In this document: positions 7,855 to 17,200 of the stretch, in pieces | Layout of the letters: each line of letters opens with the position of its first letter | How positions within the stretch are numbered: the stretch's first letter is position 1 | Source: Salinimicrobium sp035607535 | Lineage (GTDB): Bacteria > Bacteroidota > Bacteroidia > Flavobacteriales > Flavobacteriaceae | DNA: 64,000 nt | Reading direction: 5' to 3' | Assembly (NCBI RefSeq): GCF_035607535.1 | Contig: NZ_JAYDZX010000003.1 | Coordinates: 62,001-126,000 of the forward strand | Notes under the pieces: model-generated | Told to the model about the DNA's origin: nothing | The model's database searches: none | The model's input: the letters and a program-made list of their open reading frames with translations, nothing else | Position numbers and translations under genes: made by a program

Positions 7855-10800
7855 ATGACCATAGCCGAATACCTCTCCCACCTCAATAGACTTTACATTA
7901 CCGGCCACGCAAGAGAACACTCCTACCGCGGAGATCTTCAAACCTTGTTATCTACTCTTTTACCAGGTATCCTTGTGACAAATGAACCAGCCAGGGTGAG
8001 TTGTGGTGCTCCAGATTATATGCTTTCACGCAAAGGTGTGCCTGTAGGTTATGTTGAAGCAAAGGATATAGGGGTGGATTTAGATTCTAAAGGTCTAAAG
8101 GAGCAATTCGAAAGGTACAAAGCAGGTCTTACCAATCTTATAATTACCGACTATCTCAACTTCAGGTTTTACAGGGAAGGTGAATTTGTAACTGAAATAT
8201 CCCTTGGCAGTTTGGAAGCTGGTGAGATAAAACCTTTACCGGGTAATTTCGAGCATTTTACGCACCTCATTTCCGATTTTGCTTTAGTTGTTAGTCAAAG
8301 CATTAAGTCCCCTACCCGTCTTGCTAAAATGATGGCTGGAAAAGCGAGATTAATGGCCGATGTCATTGAAAAGTCTTTAGATAATGATGATGAGAAGGAA
8401 AAAAGGTCAAATCTAAAGTCCCAAATGATCTCCTTCAAGCAAATGCTTATTCACGATATCACCAACAGGTCCTTTGCCGATATCTATTCGCAAACCATTG
8501 CCTACGGAATGTTTGCAGCGCGGTACCACGATCCTACTCTGCCAACTTTTTCACGCATGGAAGCAGCACAGCTTATACCCAAGAGTAACCCGTTCCTCCG
8601 GAAACTATTCCAGGACATTGCCGGTTTTGACCTGGATGATAGACTTGTGTGGATTGTAGAGGAGTTGGTAAGCATTTTTCTTGCTTCAGATGTCTCAAAG
8701 ATCATGAAGAACTTCGGAAAAAGCACTAAGCAAGATGATCCGGTAGTCCATTTCTACGAAACTTTTTTAGGTGAATACAATCCTGCCCTTAGAAAAACCC
8801 GAGGAGTGTGGTATACACCACAACCGGTGGTAAACTTCATTGTGCGAGCAGTTGATGATATTCTAAAAGACGAATTCAATCTCCCTCAAGGTTTAGCAGA
8901 TACCAGTAAAACAAAGATCACCGTTAAAGTTCCCACTCATGACAAGCGGTATGCCGGCGGAATGCGTGATTATGAGCAGGAAGTCCATAAAGTGCAGATA
9001 CTCGATCCCGCCACCGGAACCGGAACTTTCCTGGCTGAAGTTGTACGGCAGATCCACAAGAAATTTGAAGGCCAACAAGGCATCTGGACGCGTTATGCTA
9101 CGGAACATTTGATTCCCCGCCTAAACGGCTTTGAATTGCTGATGGCAAGTTACGCTATGGCCCATCTCAAAATGGATATGTTGCTGACTGAAACCGGCTA
9201 CAAACCCACAGATGATCAACGCTTCAGGATCTTTCTGACTAATTCCCTTGAAGAAGCGCACCCGGACACGGGAACCCTTTTCAGCTCCTGGCTTTCCGAT
9301 GAAGCTGATCAGGCTAATGCAATCAAAAGAGACACTCCAGTGATGTGCGTCATTGGAAATCCACCCTATAGTGGTGAAAGCTCAAATCAAGGGGAATGGA
9401 TTTTAGATTTAATGGAGGATTATAAAAAAGAGCCAGGAGGAAAAGAACGACTAAAAGAAAAAAATTCTAAATGGATTAATGATGATTACGTAAAGTTTCT
9501 TCGTTTCGGTCAATACTTTATAGAACGGAATGGTGAAGGAGTATTAGCTTTTATTAATCCTCATGGATATTTAGACAACCCCACCTTTCGTGGAATGCGG
9601 TACAACCTTTTAAGGACGTACGATCAGCTATATGTAATCGATCTCCATGGAAACTCCAAGAAAAAAGAAACAGCTCCTGACGGTTCTGTTGATGAAAACA
9701 TTTTTGATATTATGCAGGGTGTTTCCATCAACATATTTGTGAAAACAGGAAAAAAAGAAAATGACACTTTAGGTCAAGTTTATCATTACGATTTATACGG
9801 AAAACGTGAGTTTAAGTACGATTTTCTACTTAAAGAAGATTTGGGTTCAATTCCATTCGTAGACCTCGTAAATAAATCTCCAATGTATTTCATGATGCAG
9901 AAGGATTTTAAAACTGAGGAAGAATATGTAAGCGGTTTCTCAATGAATGAAATTTTCACCCTGAGCGGAAATGGCATAGTCAGTAAAAGAGATGCTATGG
10001 CCTTTCAGCCGACTAAAGAAGATATACAGCACGTGATAAACGATGTCTACACCCTCGACAACAAAGAAATCGTGAGCAAATACAACAATGTGAGCTGGAA
10101 AAGTCGTGATGGAAAGGTGGAGTTCGTAAAACAGAATGTACTTGAATTTGGGCTTGACGATCAACACTTCGTACAATGTGAATATCGGCCATTTGATAAG
10201 AGGTGGACCTATTTTACTGGTAAGTCTAAGGGGTTCATCGGGTGGCCTGTTAATCAAATAATGAGACATTTTTTAAAAGGAAAACAAAATTATGGTCTTG
10301 TAATAGGTCGTCAGGGCCAAGCTGTAGGTTCAATGCCGTGGAACTTATCATTTGTAACAAACTCAATAACCGACTTTAATCTGTATTATAGAGGTGGAGG
10401 AATGCTCTTTCCATTATACCTCTATTCAGAAACTTCTAATCAACAAACAATAGACGACAAACAGGAAAATCGGGTTCCCAATCTTAATGAGGAAATTATT
10501 GGAAAAGTAGCTGAACGAATAAATCATGCTTTCCTTCCAGAGGAAAACCTTGTCTGCGATTTAGAAGCTGGTTTGGATGGTACTTTTTCCCCTATAGATA
10601 TTCTTGATTACATATATGCAGTTCTACATTCCCCGGAATACCGGGAGAAATACAAGGAGTTTCTAAAAATAGATTTTCCGAGGGTCCCTTATCCAAAGGA
10701 TGCTGATCAATTCTGGAAGCTTGTAGAGTTGGGAGGGCAAATACGTGAGCTGCATTTGTTGGAAAGTCCGCTTTTGGAGAAGCGAATTACCGGTTATCCT

Positions 10801-11118
10801 GAAGATGGTGATAATATCATCACCCGTAAGATCACCAAAAACAGCCCCGGCTACGAACCGGATTCGGAAACACATGGAAAAGTTTGGATCAATGACCAGC
10901 AATATTTTGACAATGTGCCCCTGATTGCCTGGGAATTCTACATCGGCGGCTACCAACCGGCACAAAAGTGGTTAAAAGATCGCAAAGGCCGGGAATTAAG
11001 CTTTGAAGATATCCTGCACTATCAGAAAATGATCGTTGCGCTAACCGAGACTGATAGGCTGATGAAGGAGATTGATGAAGTTGGAGTGATTGTCGAAGAA
11101 ATGAGTGTGGAACAATAG
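7855..11118 (+). CDS. Single-polypeptide restriction-modification enzyme (type ISP/IIG-like N6-adenine methylase with nuclease)
   Basis: A 1087-residue restriction-modification enzyme in one chain. The N-terminal nuclease domain has a PD-(D/E)xK signature (Asp54 in APDYML, then GYVEAKD with Glu68 and Lys70). A helical linker follows (about 150-300). The gamma-class N6-adenine methylase domain has the SAM motif ILDPATGTGTFL (382-393) and the catalytic motif NPPYSG (502-507). The C-terminal 450 residues resemble the type ISP specificity domain (FPRVPYPKD, YIGGYQPAQKWLKDRKGR). Type ISP enzymes such as LlaBIII are about 1,570 residues and carry a helicase-like ATPase between nuclease and methylase; none is seen here. 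It should methylate one strand of an asymmetric site and cut nearby. No separate methylase or specificity gene is adjacent. It sits inside the putative island, next to a mobile-element HTH remnant. Confidence 0.85.
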   Translation: MTIAEYLSHLNRLYITGHAREHSYRGDLQTLLSTLLPGILVTNEPARVSCGAPDYMLSRKGVPVGYVEAKDIGVDLDSKGLKEQFERYKAGLTNLIITDYLNFRFYREGEFVTEISLGSLEAGEIKPLPGNFEHFTHLISDFALVVSQSIKSPTRLAKMMAGKARLMADVIEKSLDNDDEKEKRSNLKSQMISFKQMLIHDITNRSFADIYSQTIAYGMFAARYHDPTLPTFSRMEAAQLIPKSNPFLRKLFQDIAGFDLDDRLVWIVEELVSIFLASDVSKIMKNFGKSTKQDDPVVHFYETFLGEYNPALRKTRGVWYTPQPVVNFIVRAVDDILKDEFNLPQGLADTSKTKITVKVPTHDKRYAGGMRDYEQEVHKVQILDPATGTGTFLAEVVRQIHKKFEGQQGIWTRYATEHLIPRLNGFELLMASYAMAHLKMDMLLTETGYKPTDDQRFRIFLTNSLEEAHPDTGTLFSSWLSDEADQANAIKRDTPVMCVIGNPPYSGESSNQGEWILDLMEDYKKEPGGKERLKEKNSKWINDDYVKFLRFGQYFIERNGEGVLAFINPHGYLDNPTFRGMRYNLLRTYDQLYVIDLHGNSKKKETAPDGSVDENIFDIMQGVSINIFVKTGKKENDTLGQVYHYDLYGKREFKYDFLLKEDLGSIPFVDLVNKSPMYFMMQKDFKTEEEYVSGFSMNEIFTLSGNGIVSKRDAMAFQPTKEDIQHVINDVYTLDNKEIVSKYNNVSWKSRDGKVEFVKQNVLEFGLDDQHFVQCEYRPFDKRWTYFTGKSKGFIGWPVNQIMRHFLKGKQNYGLVIGRQGQAVGSMPWNLSFVTNSITDFNLYYRGGGMLFPLYLYSETSNQQTIDDKQENRVPNLNEEIIGKVAERINHAFLPEENLVCDLEAGLDGTFSPIDILDYIYAVLHSPEYREKYKEFLKIDFPRVPYPKDADQFWKLVELGGQIRELHLLESPLLEKRITGYPEDGDNIITRKITKNSPGYEPDSETHGKVWINDQQYFDNVPLIAWEFYIGGYQPAQKWLKDRKGRELSFEDILHYQKMIVALTETDRLMKEIDEVGVIVEEMSVEQ

Positions 11119-11250
11119 GTAAATCATAGAGATAGGTAAACGGCAGTATTACTTTTAACATAGATGCTGCCACGGCATATCATGCATCTGAGAGGATGTC
11201 TTTTCAACCTGACCTAATTTCCGGTTCGCTTTGATCTTCAATTTTGGAGC

Positions 11251-11274
11251 TTATTTAAGAACTTGCTTAAATAA
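11251..11274. promoter_or_regulatory. ArsR-family operator (perfect inverted repeat)
   Basis: Arms TTATTTAAG and CTTAAATAA are perfect 9-bp complements separated by 6 bp (AACTTG). The repeat lies directly upstream of a -7 box (11280-11287) and of the arsR-type gene. This size and geometry fit SmtB/ArsR dimer operators. Autorepression of the four-gene metal operon, relieved by metal, is inferred. Confidence 0.75.
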
Positions 11275-11279
11275 TTTAT

Positions 11280-11287
11280 TACTTTTG
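11280..11287 (+). promoter_or_regulatory. -7 box (TACTTTTG) of the metal operon
   Basis: TACTTTTG matches TAnnTTTG and ends 4 nt before the ATG at 11292. Transcription would therefore start at or next to the start codon, giving a leaderless mRNA. A TTG (11263-11265) lies inside the operator, 14 nt upstream. That is somewhat shorter than the usual -33 spacing. Confidence 0.6.
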
Positions 11288-11291
11288 TGAA

Positions 11292-11660
11292 ATGAAAGAT
11301 ATCAACTGCATACGTAAAGAAGCCGATTTTGACCAGATCAAACGTTGTCAGGAGCAACTTTCCGAAGCCGAAGAGGCTGTGAGTGCCCTAACAGATAAGC
11401 TTTCCCTGGTGAGTAACAGTGTAAGGCTAAAGATTCTTTATGTCCTGCAAACAGAAGAAAGATTATGTGTGTGTGATCTAAGTGACATCCTGAACATGAC
11501 CATTCCGGCAGTTTCGCAACACTTGCGAAAATTGAAGGATAGGGATTTTGTAAAAGCGGAAAAAGAAGGTCAGACCATATTTTATTCTCTTCGGAATGAC
11601 CATCGGGAACTCCTTGCTCCCTTTTTCAATTTAATAACACATCAACCTGAAGCTATATGA
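11292..11660 (+). CDS. ArsR/SmtB-family metal-sensing repressor
   Basis: A winged-helix transcriptional repressor of 122 residues. The recognition region reads LSDILNMTIPAVSQHLRKLK (about 62-82), followed by the beta-wing (EKEGQTIFYSL). Cys59 and Cys61 in ERLCVCDL form the alpha3N-type thiolate site of the ArsR/CadC group, and Cys6 and Cys19 in the N-terminal arm could complete it as in CadC. The ligands therefore suggest a thiophilic metal (Hg, Cd, Pb) or arsenite. It is the first gene of an operon with merTP-like, reductase-like and GDCCVxC genes. Its stop overlaps the next start by 4 bp (ATGA). A 24-bp palindrome upstream is its likely operator. Confidence 0.9.
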   Translation: MKDINCIRKEADFDQIKRCQEQLSEAEEAVSALTDKLSLVSNSVRLKILYVLQTEERLCVCDLSDILNMTIPAVSQHLRKLKDRDFVKAEKEGQTIFYSLRNDHRELLAPFFNLITHQPEAI

Positions 11661-12250
11661 AGACAAAAAACGGCTTTATTGGAGTAGGTATTTTAACTGG
11701 TATTGCCAGTTCTCTTTGTTGTATTGCTCCCATACTTGCTATAGCAGCAGGAACAGGAAGCATGGCAGGTGCTTTTGCATGGCTGGAGCCTTTTAGATGG
11801 CCACTTGTAGCAATTTCAATAGTTGCTTTGGGATTCGCCTGGTATTTGAACCTGAAGTCTACAGACGATGACTGCGGCTGTGAAAGCAATTCCCGATCTT
11901 CCTTTTTCCAGTCCCGTAAATTCTTGACTGGAGTGACTGTTTTTGTTATTCTGAGCCTGGCTTTTCCTTATTATGCTGAAGCTTTTTATCCTTCTGATGA
12001 AAAAGAAGTGGTTTTTGTTCAGGAAAAAAATATTCAAACGGTAGAATTCTCTGTGAGTGGTATGACCTGCACAGGCTGTGAGGGTCATGTAAAATCTGAA
12101 GTTAACAAGCTAAACGGGATTGTCACCTGCAAAGTTTCTTACGAAGAAAGTAATACGGTTGTTGAATTCGATAGTTCACTCACGAACGTTGAAGAAGTAA
12201 AAGCAGCTATTGAACGAACTGGAGACAAAGTCACAAAAATAGAAAGATGA
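11657..12250 (+). CDS. merTP: MerT-MerP-like fusion, mercuric (thiophilic metal) transporter
   Basis: Inner-membrane metal importer with a fused metal-binding domain (197 residues). The first helix carries the Cys pair SSLCCIAP (Cys21, Cys22) typical of MerT. A second pair (DDDCGCE, Cys73 and Cys75) sits in the loop after TM2, and a third helix lies at about 89-105. The C-terminal 75 residues are a heavy-metal-associated (HMA) domain with GMTCTGCEGHV (Cys138, Cys141), equivalent to MerP. Bacteroidota commonly have this fused MerTP form. In mer systems it brings Hg(II) to the reductase. It overlaps both neighbours by 4 bp, so translation is probably coupled. Specificity for mercury is inferred from the family, not shown. 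Confidence 0.88.
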   Translation: MKTKNGFIGVGILTGIASSLCCIAPILAIAAGTGSMAGAFAWLEPFRWPLVAISIVALGFAWYLNLKSTDDDCGCESNSRSSFFQSRKFLTGVTVFVILSLAFPYYAEAFYPSDEKEVVFVQEKNIQTVEFSVSGMTCTGCEGHVKSEVNKLNGIVTCKVSYEESNTVVEFDSSLTNVEEVKAAIERTGDKVTKIER

Positions 12251-13596
12251 TGAAGCAATATGATGTAATAGTAATAGGTTCGGGCATGTCGGGTATGACA
12301 GTTGCCAATAAATGTGCATCCAAAGGTTTAAAAGTCGCTGTAACTGATGAACTACCCTATGGAGGAACTTGTGCGCTTCGAGGATGTGACCCAAAAAAAA
12401 TAATCATTGGTGCTACCGAAGTGAGAGACTTCGCTCAACGATTGGCGGGAAAAGGTATTGATACTGTTCCTGAAGTTAACTGGAAAGACGTCATGGCTTT
12501 TAAGCAGGAATTCGTAAATGCCATGCCCGGGAAAATCGAAAAAGGATACAAACACAATGATATAGACACCTATCACGGTGCTGCTCGCTTTTTAAGCAAT
12601 GATTCAGTTGAAATTGAATCGCAAGTTTTAAAAGGAGATAAAATTGTTATTGCCACAGGAGCCAGATCACGTACACTAACTTTTGAAGGCGGTAACTACG
12701 CTTTGACCAGTACAGATTTTCTCAACCTGAAGGAGCTGCCAAAGTCCATGATATTTATAGGCGGCGGTTATATTGCCTTTGAATTTGCACATATCGCCAG
12801 GCGATGTGGGGCCGAAGTTACCATAGTACACCGGGGACCACGACCTCTGGAAAATTTTGATAGGGATATAGTTCAGCATTTGTCTGAAGCAACACAGAAG
12901 ATGGGCATAAAATTAGTGCTTGAAACAAACGTTACCGGAATCAAAAAAGAAACAAAAGGTTTTACTGTTGTTGGTGAAAAAAATGGTTCTGAAGTAGAAT
13001 TTATGGCTGAAGCAGTTTTTAACAGTGCAGGAAGAGTGCCTCATATCAATGACCTAGATCTTAAGGCTGGATCTGTTGCTTCAAACAAAAGGGGGATTGA
13101 GGTCAATGAGTTTTTACAGAGCACTGCAAATCCCAACGTGTATGCTGCCGGAGACGCTGCCGACAGCAATGGACTACCGTTAACACCAGTAGCCGTTTAT
13201 GAAGGTCATATTATTGCTTCCAATATTATAAAAGGAAATAGCAGAAAGGCAGAGTATCCACCCATGCCCTCAGTGGTCTTTACCCTACCGCCAATGGCTT
13301 CAGTAGGTTTAACAGAAGAGGAAGCCAAAAAGGCCGGAATTAATGTAAAAGTAAATAGCAAAGCGGTCCCGGAATGGTTTAATGCGAAGCGATTAAACAC
13401 CGAAGAATATGCCTTCAAGACCATCATAGACACCGAGAGTGGAACTTTAGTAGGTGCACATTTAATTGGTCCGGGAGTTGAGGAAACAATTAATTTTTTC
13501 TCTCTTGCTATTTACAAATCGATACCAGTACAAGATTTAAAGAAAATGATTTATGCGTACCCCACAATGGGTTCGGATATCACATCAATGTTATAA
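12247..13596 (+). CDS. FAD/NAD(P)-dependent disulfide oxidoreductase, mercuric-reductase-like
   Basis: Flavoprotein of the glutathione reductase/lipoamide dehydrogenase/MerA superfamily (449 residues). It has the FAD-binding GSGMSG (11-16), the redox-active pair GGTCALRGC (Cys42, Cys47), a second nucleotide-binding GGGYIAFEFA segment and the AAGDAAD motif near 300. It lacks an N-terminal HMA domain. It ends in YPTMGSDITSML, without the C-terminal vicinal Cys pair that canonical MerA uses to take over Hg(II), and without the usual HPT..E catalytic His. Operon position after merTP argues for a metal-reduction role, but the chemistry may differ. Two adjacent ATGs (12247 and 12250) could serve as start. 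Confidence 0.85.
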   Translation: MMKQYDVIVIGSGMSGMTVANKCASKGLKVAVTDELPYGGTCALRGCDPKKIIIGATEVRDFAQRLAGKGIDTVPEVNWKDVMAFKQEFVNAMPGKIEKGYKHNDIDTYHGAARFLSNDSVEIESQVLKGDKIVIATGARSRTLTFEGGNYALTSTDFLNLKELPKSMIFIGGGYIAFEFAHIARRCGAEVTIVHRGPRPLENFDRDIVQHLSEATQKMGIKLVLETNVTGIKKETKGFTVVGEKNGSEVEFMAEAVFNSAGRVPHINDLDLKAGSVASNKRGIEVNEFLQSTANPNVYAAGDAADSNGLPLTPVAVYEGHIIASNIIKGNSRKAEYPPMPSVVFTLPPMASVGLTEEEAKKAGINVKVNSKAVPEWFNAKRLNTEEYAFKTIIDTESGTLVGAHLIGPGVEETINFFSLAIYKSIPVQDLKKMIYAYPTMGSDITSML

Positions 13597-13606
13597 AAAA
13601 TCCGAT

Positions 13607-13819
13607 ATGGAGACAATTTTAAAGTCTATTCTCACTTGCCCGAACTGCAATGTATCCAAGGAAGAAACCATGCCTACAGATGCATGCCAATTCTTTCACG
13701 AATGCGCCAGCTGTGGAACCGTAGTAAAGCCATTGGAAGGTGATTGCTGTGTTTTTTGCAGTTACGGTTCTGTACAATGTCCACCAATCCAGGAGTCTCG
13801 TTCTTGTTGTAGCAAATGA
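13607..13819 (+). CDS. GDCCVxC-domain protein (cysteine form of a known (seleno)protein family)
   Basis: A small Cys-rich protein of 70 residues. Cys pairs lie in LTCPNC, ECASCG, EGDCCVFCSYG, VQCPP and SCCSK, 12 cysteines in all. The central GDCCVFCSYG motif defines the GDCCVxC (seleno)protein family, which includes selenocysteine variants; here all positions are Cys. The start is set at ATG 13607 (METILKSILTC), 10 bp after the reductase stop. An upstream in-frame start would overlap that gene. It is the fourth gene of the ArsR-controlled operon, which suggests a role in binding or passing on thiophilic metal. The exact function is unknown. Confidence 0.82.
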   Translation: METILKSILTCPNCNVSKEETMPTDACQFFHECASCGTVVKPLEGDCCVFCSYGSVQCPPIQESRSCCSK

Positions 13820-13847
13820 AACTTAATCAATTAAGAATTTTATAAGC

Positions 13848-13876
13848 TTTGCTTCTAAGTTCTTTTTTTACCTTTG
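13848..13876 (+). promoter_or_regulatory. Promoter of the DUF6660/Czc operon
   Basis: TTTG (13848-13851) and TACCTTTG (13869-13876) are 17 nt apart, a good flavobacterial promoter. The -7 box ends 4 nt before the GTG at 13881, which implies a leaderless transcript. The promoter separates the Czc block from the upstream mercury-like operon. Confidence 0.65.
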
Positions 13877-13880
13877 CATT

Positions 13881-14201
13881 GTGAAATTTATCGCAGTCAT
13901 ACTATCTGTTTATTTCCTGGGGCTAAACTTTATACCCTGTGATGACACAGCTGTATCCGAAAGTCAGGATACTATCTTCGTGAGTTTGGAAGTAGACCAG
14001 GATCAGCAAGGCGACCAGCATGGTACTTCAGATGACTGTCCTCCTTTTTGCCAATGTCACTGCTGCCATGTGCATGTGGTGAGATTCGAAACAAGTAGCT
14101 TCGAAGTATTTGAGCCAAAAATGCCCTTTTTGACACCCTTGTTTGGAGAGAGTGCAGGCAAGGAAATTGCCTTTTCTCACTTCCAGCCTCCCCGTATTTA
14201 A
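13881..14201 (+). CDS. DUF6660 family small Cys/His-rich exported protein
   Basis: A 106-residue protein with an N-terminal signal-like helix (KFIAVILSVYFLGLNFIPC) and a central metal-ligand cluster, CPPFCQCHCCHVHV. This pattern is typical of a Bacteroidota-specific family (DUF6660 in my recollection) that usually sits directly before czcA-type pump genes, as here. It is probably a periplasmic metal-binding accessory protein. The start is GTG, 4 nt after a -7 box, and no ATG is available nearby. The next gene begins 80 bp downstream on the same strand. Confidence 0.75.
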   Translation: MKFIAVILSVYFLGLNFIPCDDTAVSESQDTIFVSLEVDQDQQGDQHGTSDDCPPFCQCHCCHVHVVRFETSSFEVFEPKMPFLTPLFGESAGKEIAFSHFQPPRI

Positions 14202-14281
14202 TTCAGTTTTAGGATAGCTATATCCTTTTGTCACTGGCCCCGGCCAGAGAATTTATTACAAACTGAATTAAATTATCATGT

Positions 14282-17200
14282 ATGATTAATAAGATCATTG
14301 ATTTTTCGATCAATAATAAATTTATTATTGGTCTACTCACAGTGGTGTTAATTGGTGCAGGGATCTGGAGCGTTTTCCAGGTTCCCGTAGATGCCCAACC
14401 AGACATCACAAATAATCAGGTGCAGGTGATTACCCAGGCACCCAATTTAGGAACTGAAGACATCGAGCAGTTCGTCACCTACCCCGTTGAAATTGCTATG
14501 AGTAATTTGCCGGGTGTAACAGAGATTCGCTCAGTTTCCAGGTTCGGACTCTCCGTTGTAACCATTGTCTTTGAAGACGACATGGGCACTTATCTCCCCA
14601 GGCAATTAGTAGGTGAAAAACTGAATGCCGTAAAAGATGAAATTCCCGAAGGTTTTGGACAACCTTCCATGGGACCTATTTCTACGGGACTTGGTGAAAT
14701 TTACCAATATACCCTGGAAGTAGAAGAAGAATTCAAGGATGACTACTCCCCCACTGAGCTGAGAACAATTCAGGATTGGATTGTACGCCGACAAATGGCT
14801 ATGGTGCCGGGAGTTGTAGAAGTGAACGGTGTTGGCGGAATGATAAAGCAATATGAAGTTGCTGTAGATCCGGACGAACTAAAAGCTATTGGACTTTCCA
14901 TTTCTGATGTTTTTACCGCCCTTGAAAATAACAATCAGAATACCGGTGGGGCTTATATCGAAAAGAACCATCAGGCAAACTTCATACGGGGCGAAGGACT
15001 TGCACGAAGTGTGGAGGATCTGGAAAAGATTGTCGTCACCACTTCCGGAGGAGTACCTATAACAGTTGCAGATGTTGCTGATGTTCGAATAGGAAGTGCC
15101 GTACGTTATGGAGCACTAACAAAAAATGGACAGGGAGAAGCCGTTGGTGGAATGGTCATGATGCTGAAAGGAGCCAATTCCAATGAAGTAATCGACAATG
15201 TAAAAGACAGGATCGAACAGATTCAGAAATCCCTTCCTGAAGGTGTTTCCATAAAGCCATTTTTGGATAGAAGTGAACTTATTAGTGACACCACTTCCAC
15301 AGTTACAAAAAACCTGCTCGAAGGAGGATTAATCGTCATTTTTGTTCTGGTGCTGCTCCTGGGGAACTGGCGGGGAGGTTTAATAGTTGCCTCAACAATT
15401 CCCCTCTCCCTCCTGTTTGCTTTCATTCTTATGAACCTTTTCGACGTCTGGGCAAACCTGATGAGTCTGGGGGCAATAGACTTTGGGATTATAGTTGATG
15501 GAGCGGTGATCATTGTAGAAAGTACTGTTTTTACAATTCATCAGCGCATGAAGAAACGAGGCGAATTAAACAAGGCTGAGAGAAATAATATAGCCGCATC
15601 TTCAGCCAAAAAGATGATGAATTCTGCCTTTTTTGGGCAGCTTATTATTCTCATCGTTTTTCTTCCCATTCTTGCTCTGGAAGGGGTTGAAGGCAAGATG
15701 TTCAAGCCAATGGCACTTACCTTTATTTTCGCCATGCTGGGCGCCATGATCTTGTGTTTGACATACGTTCCAATGATCTCTGCTCTCTTTCTCAAGGAAA
15801 GTAAAAAACGGAAGAGATCCTATGGCGATAAATTTGTAGGTTGGGTTCAGAATAAATATGAGCCTTTATTAAACAAATCTTTAAAAAGAGGGAAAATTGT
15901 ACTCGGCTCCGCTATAACTCTATTCGCTTTGGCAGCGTTCATGTTCACCAAAATGGGAGGGGAATTTATTCCGCAGCTCGATGAAGGGGACATCGCTTTC
16001 CACATTATCCTTAAACCGGGAAGTTCTCTTGACGAAGGAATCGCGACCTCCACAAGAATTGAACAGCTTCTTCTGGACGAGTTTCCGGAAATAGAACAGA
16101 TCGTCACTCGTTTTGGAGTTTCTGATGTCCCAACAGATCCTATGCCTATGGATATTGGAGACAGCTTTATCATTCTAAAGGATAAAGATGAATGGACTTC
16201 TGCCGATTCTAAGGATGAACTTATTGCAAAGATCAAAGAAACCATCGGTATTATTCCCGGCGTTAGCTATGAATTTACCCAGCCAGTAGAAATGCGGTTC
16301 AACGAACTTCTTACCGGGGTGAGGGAAGATGTTGCAGTCAAACTTTATGGTGAAGATCTGGAGGTTCTGGCAAGTAAGGCGCAGGAGATGGGCAACATTA
16401 TTTCTACTGTAGAAGGAGTTGCCGATATGAAAGTAGAGGCCACGGCCGGATTACCGCAGATCACGGTCAACTATAACAGGAATAAAACTGCGCAATACGG
16501 TTTACAGATCAAGGAGTTAAATTCCCTTATCCAATCGGCTTTTGCAGGCGGAGATGCGGGAGTTATTTTTGAAGGAGAAAGACGATTTGACCTGGTAGTG
16601 CGATTACAGGAAGAAGAAAGAACAAGTATTGAGAATATCAGGAATTTGTATGTAACCTTACCTTCAGGTAGTCAGATACCACTGAAAGAAGTGGCTGAAA
16701 TAAGTTATCAGCCCGGCCCGATGCAGATTAGTAGGGATAATACCAACCGCCGTACATACGTGGGAGTAAATATCAGGAATCGTGATGTGAAGTCTGTGGT
16801 GGAAGATATACAGACCAAACTGGACGCTGAGTTTGAACTACCGCCCGGCTATTACATTCGCTACGGTGGGGCTTTTGAAAATTTTGAAAGAGCAAGCAAG
16901 AGACTGCAAATTGTAGTTCCCATCGCCCTGCTCCTCATCTTCATCCTGATCTTTTTTGCTCTCAAATCCTTTAAGCAAACCACCATGATCTACATAGCCA
17001 TTCCACTTGCAGCTATTGGCGGGATATTCTCCTTATGGCTGCGGGACATGCCCTTTAGCATTTCTGCCGGGGTTGGCTTTATTGTATTGTTTGGAGTGGC
17101 GGTTTTAAACGGCCTTGTACTTATTAGCAGTTTCAATGAATTAAAAGAAGAAGGTGTGAAAAATCTAAATGAAAGGATCAGTCTTGGAACAAGAAGCAGA

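Noticed and set aside
12247..13596. Calling the flavoprotein mercuric reductase (merA) outright
   Set aside because: It lacks the C-terminal Cys pair and the HMA domain. Only context supports mercury, so a broader name is used.
15223..16245. Minus-strand frames inside the czcA gene
   Set aside because: They are Ser/Thr/Arg/Ile-rich mirror frames of a well-supported RND protein.
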